From: Rhexocercosporidium sp. MPI-PUGE-AT-0058
Taxonomy: Eukaryota; Ascomycota; Leotiomycetes; Helotiales
Assembly: GCA_020746875.1 (NCBI GenBank)
Contig: JAGTJL010000008.1
Location: forward strand, 806,001 to 870,000
Reading direction: 5' to 3'
Length of the DNA stretch: 64,000 nt
Shown: positions 1 to 10,300 of the stretch, piece by piece
Position numbering within the stretch: position 1 is the first letter of the stretch
How the letters are laid out: each line of letters begins with the position of its first letter
Notes under the pieces: model-generated
What the model was told of the DNA's origin: nothing
The model's input: only the letters and a program-made list of their open reading frames with translations
The model's database searches: none
Program-made: the position numbers and the translations under genes

Positions 1-255
1 GTTCTAGCAGCAACCCACACAAATACCAAACAGGATCTCAAGCCATTCTGGAGCATCATACGACACCCAGCTTCATCCAGCTCAACCTCACTCACACTCG
101 TTAACCCCACACTCGTTCATTCCTGGGCCCCGAGTCGTGAGCTCCAGACTTCTAAACCACGTGCCCGCCCGCCTTTATTCATTCCCAACTCTTTGTCTGG
201 ACCAAAACTCTTCTCACCTCTCTCCTTCGCGATTTAATACCACCAAACCATCACC
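1..255 (+). promoter_or_regulatory. Upstream region and 5' leader of the FLC-family gene
   Basis: There is no coding region here. The last 80 bases are pyrimidine-rich, with CTCTTCTCACCTCTCTCC-like runs, which is usual for a fungal transcript leader. The start codon sits in a CACCATG context. I see no clear TATA box. Confidence 0.4.
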
Positions 256-2403
256 ATGCGTCTCTTCCGTTCATCTGGATCGGCGCTGTCCGTGTTACTC
301 TCCCTAGCATCATTAGGCTCGGCCGAGCGTCTTTTCCAGTCAACCTCTCTGGAAGTATGTCAAGACAATTCAACAATTACGGCCAGTCTGTTCAACGTTG
401 CTTTTACTCCTGGAAACCAGTCTCTGTCTCTCAAGTTTGAGGGTCAGTCAACACATTCCGGTAACGTGACCTTCAATGTCACCGCTTCCGCCTATGGTTA
501 TACCTTTCTCACGACCAATTTGGATCCTTGTACCTACGCCGGCTTGACCACTCTTTGCCCTTTGGATCACATCGAGATTGCTTTCGACGAGAAATTCGAC
601 AACATCTCGACCAACATCATCGGCAATATTCCTGGAATCGCATACACCATCCCAGATTTAGATGCCGTTGTGGAGATCAACATGTATGCCCGTGGGGACA
701 GTCAGCTCGAATCGCATAGACTCGGCTGCGTACGCCTCCGACTTTCGAACGGCAAGACTGTGAATCAAACAGCTGTGAAATGGGCAACAGCAGCGATTGC
801 CATCATAGGGCTTCTAGCTTCCGCCATCGTTTCTGGACTCGGCCATACCAACACCGCTGCTCATGTGTCCCTCTACGCCACGGCACTCTTCAGCTATTTC
901 CAGAACATCGCCATCATCGGTCTGTGCGCCGTTCCCCTTCCACCGATCGTTCTATCCTGGACTCAGGACTTTGTATGGTCAGTAGGAATCATCAGAATTG
1001 GCTTCCTACAGACGTTCGCCACCTGGTACCAACGAGCGACGTCAGGCAAACCAACCACCATTCTCACGACCCTGGCGAGCAAGTCGGTCCAAGTTGCAAA
1101 GCGTGGCCTGGACAGCAACAGTGAGAATTTCCTCGTGGAGGCAGGACGTGCCCTTTACAAACGGACCCAAACTGTTTTCACCACACCCGGTGGTTCTTAT
1201 CTCGTCACCGGTCTACAACGGGCAGCCTTCCTCGCACCAATGGAGCCTACTAACCTCTATGTCACATGTGTGACCTTCTACTTCATCTTCTGCCTTTTCA
1301 CCCTCCTCGTCATTTCTCTCTTCAAGGTTCTGTGTGACGTCGCCATCCGAGCAAGATGGATGGAGAGCCAGAACAACCGCTTCCAGGACTTCCACGACAA
1401 CTGGCGCATAATGTTGAAAGGCACTATCTTCCGTCTGATCCTCATTGGCTATGCACCTATGATGATCCTCTCCCTCTGGGAATTCACACAAGTCGACTCT
1501 CCAGCTGAGGTTTTCCTGGCAGTCGTCTTCTTCATTGGCATGAATGGCGCGCTCTATCTCGCTGCTTTCCACGTCATGACTATTGCCCGACGCTCGGGAC
1601 ACAAGCATCAGACTCCGGCTTATCTGTTGTACACCAACGCCACGACCCTCAAGAAATGGGGATTCCTCTTCATTCAGTTCCGCGCCTCGGCTTACTGGTA
1701 CATCGCGCCCACCCTCTTCTACATCCTTCTTAAGTCCTTCTTCGTTGGACTATCACAGAAGTCCGGCCTCACCCAAGCCATCGCCCTCGTCATCATCGAA
1801 GCCGCAGCCCTCATCGGCGTCTCCGTCATCCGGCCATACATGGACAAGACATCTAACAGCATGCACATCGCCATTTGCGTGGTACAGTTCCTCAATGCCG
1901 TCTTCCTCCTCATCTTCACCGACGTATTTGATGGTCCCGGTCTCCTCATCGGCGTCATTGGAGTGATCTTCTTCTTCCTCAACGTCATCTTCGTCTTCAT
2001 CCTCCTTCTCATCGTCCTCGTTGCCTCAACCCTCTCCATCGTTCGCAAAGATCCCGAGACTAGATACCAGCCCATGGGAGATAATCGCGGCTCATTCATC
2101 AAGTCCCAGACGACACTCACAGCAGAACTCGACATGCTAGCCGCGACCGCAAGAGATGCAGGTGATGGCGAAGGCGGGTATGCGAAGGAAATGCACGGTA
2201 GAGACGCGAGCGCAAGTCCAATTAGCCGTCTCGACACAGATCGCGGAAGCCACATTCGAGACCCGAGTCTCAGCCCTGTTAGTTTTGGAGGCCATGAGGA
2301 TCAAGCTGGGTGGAGACCTCCGACTACGACGCATCAGAGAGCTATCACACCAAGGCCGAGTATGGGATCGGAGCGGTTGAGTGTGAGGAGTGGTAGGCGG
2401 TAG
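256..2403 (+). CDS. FLC/TRP-like multipass membrane protein (flavin carrier family)
   Basis: Single-exon gene, 715 residues. Residues 1-23 form a signal peptide. Residues 24 to about 165 form an ML-like lumenal or outer domain with several N-glycosylation sites and paired cysteines. Residues from about 175 to 600 carry roughly ten hydrophobic segments matching the fungal TRP-like domain. The cytosolic tail of about 110 residues is polar and rich in Ser, Arg and Asp. This is the plan of yeast Flc1-3 and fission yeast Pkd2-like proteins, which act in the ER or plasma membrane in calcium handling, FAD transport and cell-wall upkeep. The start follows a CT-rich leader and directly precedes the signal peptide. 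Family assignment is firm; the transported ion or substrate cannot be read from sequence. Confidence 0.87.
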   Translation: MRLFRSSGSALSVLLSLASLGSAERLFQSTSLEVCQDNSTITASLFNVAFTPGNQSLSLKFEGQSTHSGNVTFNVTASAYGYTFLTTNLDPCTYAGLTTLCPLDHIEIAFDEKFDNISTNIIGNIPGIAYTIPDLDAVVEINMYARGDSQLESHRLGCVRLRLSNGKTVNQTAVKWATAAIAIIGLLASAIVSGLGHTNTAAHVSLYATALFSYFQNIAIIGLCAVPLPPIVLSWTQDFVWSVGIIRIGFLQTFATWYQRATSGKPTTILTTLASKSVQVAKRGLDSNSENFLVEAGRALYKRTQTVFTTPGGSYLVTGLQRAAFLAPMEPTNLYVTCVTFYFIFCLFTLLVISLFKVLCDVAIRARWMESQNNRFQDFHDNWRIMLKGTIFRLILIGYAPMMILSLWEFTQVDSPAEVFLAVVFFIGMNGALYLAAFHVMTIARRSGHKHQTPAYLLYTNATTLKKWGFLFIQFRASAYWYIAPTLFYILLKSFFVGLSQKSGLTQAIALVIIEAAALIGVSVIRPYMDKTSNSMHIAICVVQFLNAVFLLIFTDVFDGPGLLIGVIGVIFFFLNVIFVFILLLIVLVASTLSIVRKDPETRYQPMGDNRGSFIKSQTTLTAELDMLAATARDAGDGEGGYAKEMHGRDASASPISRLDTDRGSHIRDPSLSPVSFGGHEDQAGWRPPTTTHQRAITPRPSMGSERLSVRSGRR

Positions 2404-3027
2404 TGAGCAGGTTTGGATCTGGAATGGAAGATGGAACATGAATCTTGGAAAACTTGCATGGAAATCAATAGTAATGTGAGAGTATGGGAGCATTTTTTTT
2501 TTCGGGAGTTGGGGAGTTATTTTTTCTTTTGTTCTTGAAGTGGTACACATTTTTTTGTACTGCTTGTGCCCTTTTTTGTGCATATCTACATACAGCCAGG
2601 CAGGCATTTGGTCGGTCGTACAGACAAGACACAAGACGAAACAAACACTTAGATTCTTTTATGTAATGAAATCATCGTTCTTCTACGGTTCTATTACTAT
2701 TGCCCTCTGATTTTGCCATTTCATTTGTTGTTATCGCTGCTTGAGTGAGATGAAATCGAAAAAGAAGTGCTGTTAGATTCAAACGTTACTGTCTTAGCAA
2801 CTGTCATGCAAGGGCTGAGAAGAGCATCCTACTGCACTACTAAAACTCTCATAGTATTCTGTTCTTCCTTCCTTTTGTTGTCATTCTCCAAGCCGCTACG
2901 TACATCCATTTGAATCTCACTCTCTATTCTGCGAGGCTACGCTCAGTGAATGCCTTCAGGGTACCTGCACCAGACTTCCGCTCTCAAACTGCTTGACATA
3001 CACGTTCTCTCTACACGCGCCAAACTC
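2404..3027. other. Intergenic, convergent 3' ends
   Basis: This stretch lies between the FLC gene (+) and the dehydrogenase gene (-). It contains T-rich runs near 2490-2575 that probably belong to the 3' untranslated region. I see no gene. Confidence 0.5.
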
Positions 3028-4045
3028 TCAGTCCTCCCCAGTCCTACTCCAAATCCTCTCCGTCCCATCCAAATTCTCCCTCAAACTCCTCAACTTCCCC
3101 TCCCACCTCAGACTCCCATCCCTCCCCAACGGCAACCTCAAGTACTCCTCCATCCCCTCCGCCCACCCCCTCCCCTCAACAACATCAAAAATCGCCTTGA
3201 CCCCCTTCCCCACATCGCCCAACAACCCCCTCTCCACCCCACCGCCCCTCATCCTCTCCACGCCCGCCAGAACAGCCTCCGTCTCGGTCCCGCGATAGTC
3301 GTCCGGCAACGCTCGCTCGGGCGAGACGAAGTTCTCCGCGAACCGCGTGCGGAACGCGCCCGGCTCGACGAGCAGCACGCGGATGTTGAAGGGCTTGAGC
3401 TCGGCGGAGAGGGCTTCCGAGACGGCTTCCATGGCGTACTTTGAGGCGCTGTAGAGGGTGCGCGAGGGCCGGGCTTCGATCCCCGCGGTCGAGGAGAGGG
3501 TGACGAGGGTGCCGGAGCGGCGGAGGCGCATGCTGGGGATGAGGAGGCGGAGGAGGGCGAGCGGGCCGAAGAAATTGGTGTTGAGTTGGGAGCGGCATTC
3601 TGCGTCGCTGTGGTGGTGGTGAGGAGTGGTTAGCTTGTCAAAGTCTTGTTTGTTTTTTTTTGTGGGGGGTTGAGGGGGGTGGTTTGGTTTACCTGAAGCT
3701 TTCGAAAGCCCCCAGCAAGGCATATCCCGCGTTGTTCACCAGCACGTCTATCCTCCCGTACACGGCTGTGGCTTTCTCGATGAAGACTGCGAGTTCGGGT
3801 TCGGGACTGCAGACGTCGAGGGGGAGCCATGTTCCGCCGAGGGATTCGATTTGAGAGACCAGAGAGGGGGTTTTGGAGGGCGTGCGCGAGGTGGCTATTA
3901 CTTTATGGGGTTGGTTGGATTCGGAGTTGGAGGTGGTGAGGATGTGGTGGGCGAGGGCGAAACCGAAGCCGGAGGAGCAGCCGGTTATGAGCCAGACTTT
4001 TGGGGGTGGGGTGGTGGTGATTGTGGTTGTGGTTGTGGTGGACAT
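3028..4045 (-). CDS. Short-chain dehydrogenase/reductase, classical SDR
   Basis: Two exons, 3693-4045 and 3028-3607, separated by an 85-base GTAAAC...CAG intron with the phase kept (split Ser codon); 310 residues. The Rossmann glycine motif TGCSSGFG is near residue 18, NNAG follows near residue 100, the catalytic serine lies in TLSSTAG, and the catalytic pair is YSASK. The Thr-rich N-terminus (MSTTTTTTITTT) is typical of fungal members. Exon 2 is notably GC-rich. The substrate is unknown; members with this C-terminal half are often named 1-acyldihydroxyacetone-phosphate reductase or 17-beta-hydroxysteroid dehydrogenase-like. An open frame continues 14 codons upstream to a TTG at 4087, but the first ATG is at 4045 and is used here. 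Confidence 0.85.
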
Positions 4046-5045
4046 TTCTTTGGATGAGAGGGGAGGGATGTTCTGGGTGGGTGGCAAGAGATGATGGTGG
4101 GAAATGAGAGAGGGGGGTGTGGGTTTATATACGTTCTAGATATTTAGGTGAGGACTCTTGATATCGAATGAAAACTACGTTAAGTGGATTTTGAGTCTGT
4201 TGAGTACTGGCGGAGTTATTGATTTGATTAGTCGCTATGGAGGTCCGAATGTGTCATTTAAGCTGAGTCTCCTCGCACTAGAGGCGTAGCTTACTGGTTG
4301 TAGTAATTTATAAGTTGGGGTATGGATCTAGTTGAGGATGTGGAATGGAGGCTCGATAAAGCGGATGGTGGGTGGTGATAGTGTTGTTAATTCCGTGGTT
4401 GGTGTTGAAGTGGGGTTTGGCGCGGGGTTAAAGTGAGGTCCGTACTTCACGAAATTAAGCGAGTGAGGGAGATAGACAAAGATTGGCTGCATCGGTTTTA
4501 AATGTTGACGTACGCGTTGCTTTGAGTGATATCTTGAAGCTCTGATTGATTTTTGGAGTGACTGTGAAATATTTTCTCGTAAGAGTATGTGCGTGTGGAA
4601 TTTGGCATTGTGGTGCTGTTGCTGCTCCTGTGATGATTCTAGTTGTGCAGGCCCCAGGGGACTGTGGAATCTGGACCTTGGGCAATCAAGTGGACTCAGG
4701 ATGTTATAATGTGTCCTAAGAGTTTTTCTCTTTCCCCTTTCGGAACCTGCGTCTTTGGAGGTGAAAAGTTTGCTATTAGGCTAGGCTTGATTTTGTGGTA
4801 ATCTCTGCCCGATTCTGGGTCTTGGATTGCTCAGAAATGTCACGATGCTGTCGGCACCCGAATGCCAGCTCAGAGCGCGGGAAAGATAGCAATGCATCCT
4901 GAACCCGTACTCTCGACCTTGTGTCCTGCCTTGGTACCGAATAAAAATTAGGGGTCAATGGAGGTTTAGGGTGAGAGCTCAGAACTCGGGCTCCGTGGTA
5001 GTTCAGACAAGATCTACCCGACGCCGAGGGACTTGCAGCTCGATC
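4046..5045. other. Intergenic, no gene seen
   Basis: This is the promoter side of the dehydrogenase gene and the 3' side of the BTB gene. Short open frames occur on both strands, but none shows a domain, a coherent start or splice signals. Confidence 0.45.
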
Positions 5046-6193
5046 TCAGTCAATTATGCCCACCTCCAGGCCAGCAAAAGTTATGTCGATGGTATGAGAA
5101 TCTGGAACGGGAAAGGAAAGATTGGAAATAGCATGTGTCGCAGCCAACCACAGGGAGTTTTGCGGATAACAGTTCTCGTGACCTTCAGGTAGCAAGGATC
5201 TGGAGGCCATCTCGATGTGGTAACGAAGAAGTTTGAGGAGGTCATGAATGCTGATTGTGAGTTTGCCAGGGCCTGGTCGAGGCCACAGTTCTTGTGCTTG
5301 AAGTCTCTTGACAATGCTACCAAGTCTTGCTGCCTCACACCGGAAGTTGAAACTAGGGTTGTGTTTTACATCGTTGTCCTCGAAGGGGCACTTGATGTTC
5401 TGGATGACCTCGTAGACCGCATCGAGAGTCAGCTCAATGGTTTGCTGGCGAGTTTCCAGTATAGTCTCTGTTGACAACTGATTAGTGGATTCAATGGCTA
5501 TTCTTGAATTGAGGAAAACAAACCAACAATGCCTAGGGGTAGCAAGATCGCTTCAGTCTCGAAAGGATACGCGTCGCCACGATATTCCGGACCAGGGCGG
5601 CGGCCACAGGATGGATGAGGAAATTGGTAAGCTCCATCGATCATGCACTCGCCATCGTTCCCCAGACTCGCTTGAAGCACACAAGTCATAGCTAGTGCTT
5701 TGAAGATATAGTACCTTCCAAAACACCAAGAAATGAATAACCACCCTTCCTGACCAGGCATGTTGGATTCATTCCACTCCTCTCTGAGCCAATCCGCCAA
5801 CCAAGGCCTGACCAACTTCCTACAATCATATTGATCACAGAGAACTGCAACGCCATGAAGCGTTTTGTACGGAAGGGTTTTTGGAATCACCGCAAACTGT
5901 AGATGCGTGATTTGGAGGAGTATCAGAAGGGCATCTGGTCTATCTTCGGTGAAGTCCAGGATGTGATCAGGATCTGGAGATGCGGCTCTAGCCTTCTTCT
6001 GTGCTGGAGCATCACACCTCTCGGAACTTTCGGCAACTCGAGGGAATTGAGGAAATATGAATTTCTTCCAGACGGGGCTGGCGAAGGATAGTGCATGGGA
6101 GGAGACTTTGAATTCGATTCGGTGGTCGTCGAGCGTCGTTGCTGCACGAATATCACCGCCGTCGAACTAGAAGTTTTTGCTTTGTACGTCCAT
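5046..6193 (-). CDS. BTB/POZ-domain protein gene with an in-frame stop at codon 9 (possible pseudogene)
   Basis: The two coding blocks are 5524-6166 and 5046-5467, joined by a 56-base GTTTGT...CAACAG intron with an ACTAAT branch site; the joined frame reads GIV-E-TILETRQQT. Together they encode 354 residues. The N-terminal half is a BTB fold typical of fungal proteins (FDGGDIRAATT, EFKVSSHALSFASPVWKKF, then HGVAVLCDQYDCRKLVRPWL). The C-terminal half is helical with conserved Trp and Cys residues. The best start is ATG at 6193 (MDVQSKNF), but it is followed by TAG at 6167-6169 in the same frame, directly before the BTB domain. I found no other in-frame ATG upstream of the domain. Either the gene is broken by one base change, or an unseen upstream exon splices to the CTTCTAG at 6167-6173. 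Confidence 0.6.
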
Positions 6194-7362
6194 GATGCTT
6201 GTGGTATTGAATAGTGGGGACTGGTTCAGCAATTGAGTTCAATGAGAGGGAGAGTCGCGACGTGAGAAGAAACACAAATCATTTAAGCGAGATAAGAACG
6301 AGGCTTTTCAACTAACCACATCGAGACATATATGGTCTGGCTAAATATAGATTGCCCTTTGACTTTGGCAAAGGATGAAGTAGACTTAGATGTGTTTTTT
6401 ACTCTAGAGTATTTTATTACCGGAGACTTGATTGCCGAGATTCTGTGAAATATAAAACTTCTTCAGTCAATCTTACCGTTTAACATGACTGGCTGGCTCT
6501 GACGAATGGAGCTGTACTTGCCTCTTCTTCTGGCTAGCATAACTTGCAGCTCTTCTGTGAGAGCTCTGATAGTCTCTGTCCTAACTTGAAATTGAACGGT
6601 AAAAGATAGTACCTTCTATAGAAACAACTCTCCTGCTTGTCTAACTCTAGCGAAATTGGCCGACTGCGACATCGAGAGCAACTGGCATGCAGCATTTCTG
6701 CAAGGGCCTGTTCCATATCTCTTTTTGATCCAAATGATCAGTTAATAACGATGAAATAATGCACTGAGCTTTATCATGAAACGTTATCTATCATATTCGA
6801 GGCAAACCAAAAGCAAAGTATACAGGGTTTCGGTTTGAGCCTCTGCCCGGCTGCTTACCTCATGGATATTTTCAGAACTAGGAGAAGTGGAGATTGCAGA
6901 GTCGTAGTACAGACATTCGACCAGCATTGGGAGGAAAGAGAAAAATATGAGACGGAGAGGCAATTTTAAACATTAAATGATCTAAGGACGGAAACGAAGG
7001 AGTTCAAGATCAAGTCTTCCTATTTAGTGGTACTCCAGAGCTTATAATGTTTGACCAGAAGTAGGCAGCCGTCTCACAATTTGCGAAACACGCTTGCAGG
7101 CAGAGCGATCCTGCACGTGATTCCGCGACTGCAGATAACGGATGGCGCTAACAGCGCGTCAACCCGAGCTCGTCTTGAGTTCACCCAAATCCTCTTTTCT
7201 TTTCTCCCCAAGCAACAACCCAAAACCAACCCACCGAGTCAACTTGCCCCCAAATCAATTCTCCCACCCAACTATGCCTTAAAAGCATCTCAATCTCGAT
7301 TTCTTGCAGAGGGACTGCACAGCAGCTCCACTCCGGTGGTCGTCACCTCAACCACAGTCAAT
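6194..7362. other. Divergent promoter region
   Basis: This region lies between the BTB gene (-) and the giant DUF3638 gene (+). A TATATTTA-like box on the minus strand near 6340 could serve the BTB gene. The stretch 7170-7340 is rich in CAA and CCA and looks like the leader of the giant gene. A 60-codon open frame at 6534-6716 (-) has two CxxC motifs but no supported family. Confidence 0.4.
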
Positions 7363-10300
7363 ATGGACAGTGACGACGACGATCCTGGTGCGCCCGCTGG
7401 GCTTCCACTGGAGTACATTATAAATCACGTCTTCCTACCTCCAAAGCTTCCTCACCTGAACGACACGACCCCCGAGGTTGAAGTAGCGCTGACGAAGCTA
7501 TTTCACGACACATTACACAATTTCATTGGACTTCTTCCAGACCAGGATCAAGATGGCTGGGCTCACCTCCCCCCAATGCTAGAGATCCTTCTTGAGGTTG
7601 GAGAACTGGAATCTCCAATCGCAAGACTTAATGAGAAGATAGGAGATATGGCAGAAGGAGGTGCGTAGTTATCGCTTCGGTGCTTCAAGCATTCTCAACT
7701 AACTCTCGTCGCAGATGCGTTGGCCCTTCACCTTAAACAACAAAATGCCGGTCTTGTAATTCGCAAACAAGAACGAACATATTCATTCGAGTCCTTCGAA
7801 CTGTCGGCATCCTCTACTGTCGTAACAAGCACAGTTGGTCGGTTGGTACGCAGATTTCCTGGGCCTGTCATCGCTGTCACCGACAACCGAGTGGAGGACC
7901 GCAATTTTCGACAACAATTGACAAGTTGCCTAATGTCTCTAGATACCCAGACTATGGATGAGACTTTGAGCAAAGGTGCTGGGTCTTTCAAAGATTCTAC
8001 ACATCCCCAATTTGCCACGGAATGGCTACCTGGCATATTGCGTGGTATAGGATCACCTCTCAACGTCTCCCGAATTTACAAGCGAACACGCGACGATGTC
8101 ATATGGGCAGAGGGTTCATTGGAGCCATGGCGTCGCTCTCCTCGATGGCTGCTTCTTCGTGTTGCTACACAAACTACTATCGCAGGTCCTGGAGCAAGCC
8201 ACATGCGCTACAAGATTTTCATGATCTATTTCATGGCCACTGTTCTCGAACTTGCTGTGCAGCACGAAATTCCTAGTGATATACTCTATGTCATGCAAGC
8301 AAAGTTGAATCGTCGAATTCAGAAGCTTGGACTGGTCATTACCGATATGCACTGGGCTGAAGAGGCCCAAGCCTTCGTCGCCGAAACTATGAAATCTGCT
8401 CATAGCTGTATGTCTACGAGATGGAGTGCAGTTCAGAAGTCTTCTAAATCGGCTGGGGTGTTTCGCATTTCTGTGAGTGGATGTTTCGAAAATATTGATT
8501 TCCTTCTCGCTTTTTTTCTGCGGCTTCGCTTCTGAAATTATTTCAATGCACCATAGGCGCTGCTGTTCGTGTTTTGCTTCAGAAAAGGTGTGCTGACTCA
8601 AAGATCTGAATCAACAGAAGCTCAAAAATTTAAAGCCACAATCACACACAACATTGATGCTTCCCAAACTTCGGCCGTATCTACACAACCTTCATAATGT
8701 TCAATTCGAGCAGCGTGCAGAGATCGCATTCAACGGAAATTGCAGTCCGCGCATCAACAGCAATGGAAACTCTTTACCAGACCTGGAATTACTCAAGGGA
8801 ATATCTGATTCTGAAAGTTGCCTTGGCTTGATGGATTTTGAGCTTTGGGTTTCACAATCCCTCGACTCTTGGCTCAACGAACACATCAAATCAGAAGATC
8901 AAATGATTAGAATATCAGGACTCGCTAATTGGTATATGTCCGAGGCTCTACCAGCATATAACGAATACCCTGAAGGATTCTCGGTCATGATATTGACGTT
9001 GATGCTTCTCTGGGTTGCCCTCGACAAATCCACTACCTCTCATGTAAGTTACTTACTATTGGTTCCCACCCAAAGGTTTTGCTAGATCTCGCGCGTGCTT
9101 GATAACCACTCCAAGTACACCCCTGGTCAGCCTCAAGTCTGAGTAGTCGGCTTGTTGGTACATCAATGCTAACTTCGAAATTCTCCTCAGTACCCGCTCC
9201 TAACCAAATTCGACCCTGGCTTTCAGACGACTTTATTCGAACCACTTCTCTTGCCAAAGAGACATCAGATGGTCCAATTACGAAATGTGGAGAAGTATCT
9301 TCTGAAACGAAAGGCCAACTCTCTAGTTACAAACCCTTCCATTTTTGGAGATATTTCGTCCCCGCTAAGCTTTGGAGCTCAATACTTTGACCAGTCCGAC
9401 TCCCACCAGTCATTGAAGAACCGTATCGAGCAAAAGTCCGAGGCTAACGCTGAGTCTAAGAAGCACGAACTGAAAGAAGCCAAAATACAGTTCAGAAACC
9501 TTCTGAAACAATCCAATGAGTTAACATGCACCTTTGCCTTAAAATGGTTTGGCCGGGGTAGAAGCCGGGCACAGCGAATGGCTCACGATAGTCGAGTTTG
9601 CCAGAAGTGTGTGCTGTATAAGGAAGCCCATGATCTCGATATCAACTGTTTCGAATGGCCTCTTCCACCCGTCGAACCTGCCGCAAAATGTGTCGTGTTT
9701 GAACTGGATATTCCAAGCTTGTTTGGTAGCTGGAGGTCAACAACCTATCGCATCCTTGCCGACGTGCTCAGCACAGTGCCTCCACCCCACGTTAAATCGA
9801 AGGGCATTGTACTCAATGAGCATGTTGGCCTCGTGAAATATATGAAGTCGAGCGCTGATAGGCTCCAATTGGCTTCATCCACAAAACCTCACGCCCAAAC
9901 ATCTCGAGGCTCGCAAGCTGTTTCCGATGCGACAGAAGAGTCCATCTGCCCTTCTAACAACCTGAAATTTATCATTCAGGATGCTAAGTCAACACACGGA
10001 GCGATCGAACACCTCAACAAGTACGACCTTCAGGAGCGATGTACGTTAAAACTTCCACAAGGATGTTATGCGTCTCTCCAATACGCTGTCAACGACACCA
10101 AGCATACCTCAAACGAAGTGATATCACAACAAGCCGACTGTCCTGACGGTCTCACCGTACATGAGTTCCATGCTTTCGCCGCATTACGCAGTGGACACCG
10201 ACTTCAGTGGCTGAATATTGCCCGGGAAATGGTATCAAACACTTTAAATTTCGGCGCAGAAGAGGTTTACCTGCTCGTGATACAAGCATGCTGGCAAGCT

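Noticed and set aside
1213..2634. Minus-strand frames of 131-178 codons across the FLC gene
   Set aside because: They are antisense shadows of the membrane-protein coding region.
4046..4087. Upstream extension of the short-chain dehydrogenase start
   Set aside because: The frame begins with TTG, not ATG; the first ATG at 4045 gives a normal SDR N-terminus.
6534..6716. 60-codon minus-strand frame with two CxxC motifs (CSRC, CKLC)
   Set aside because: Ends at once after the second motif, with no supported continuation by splicing; too short to assign as a zinc-cluster or HET remnant.
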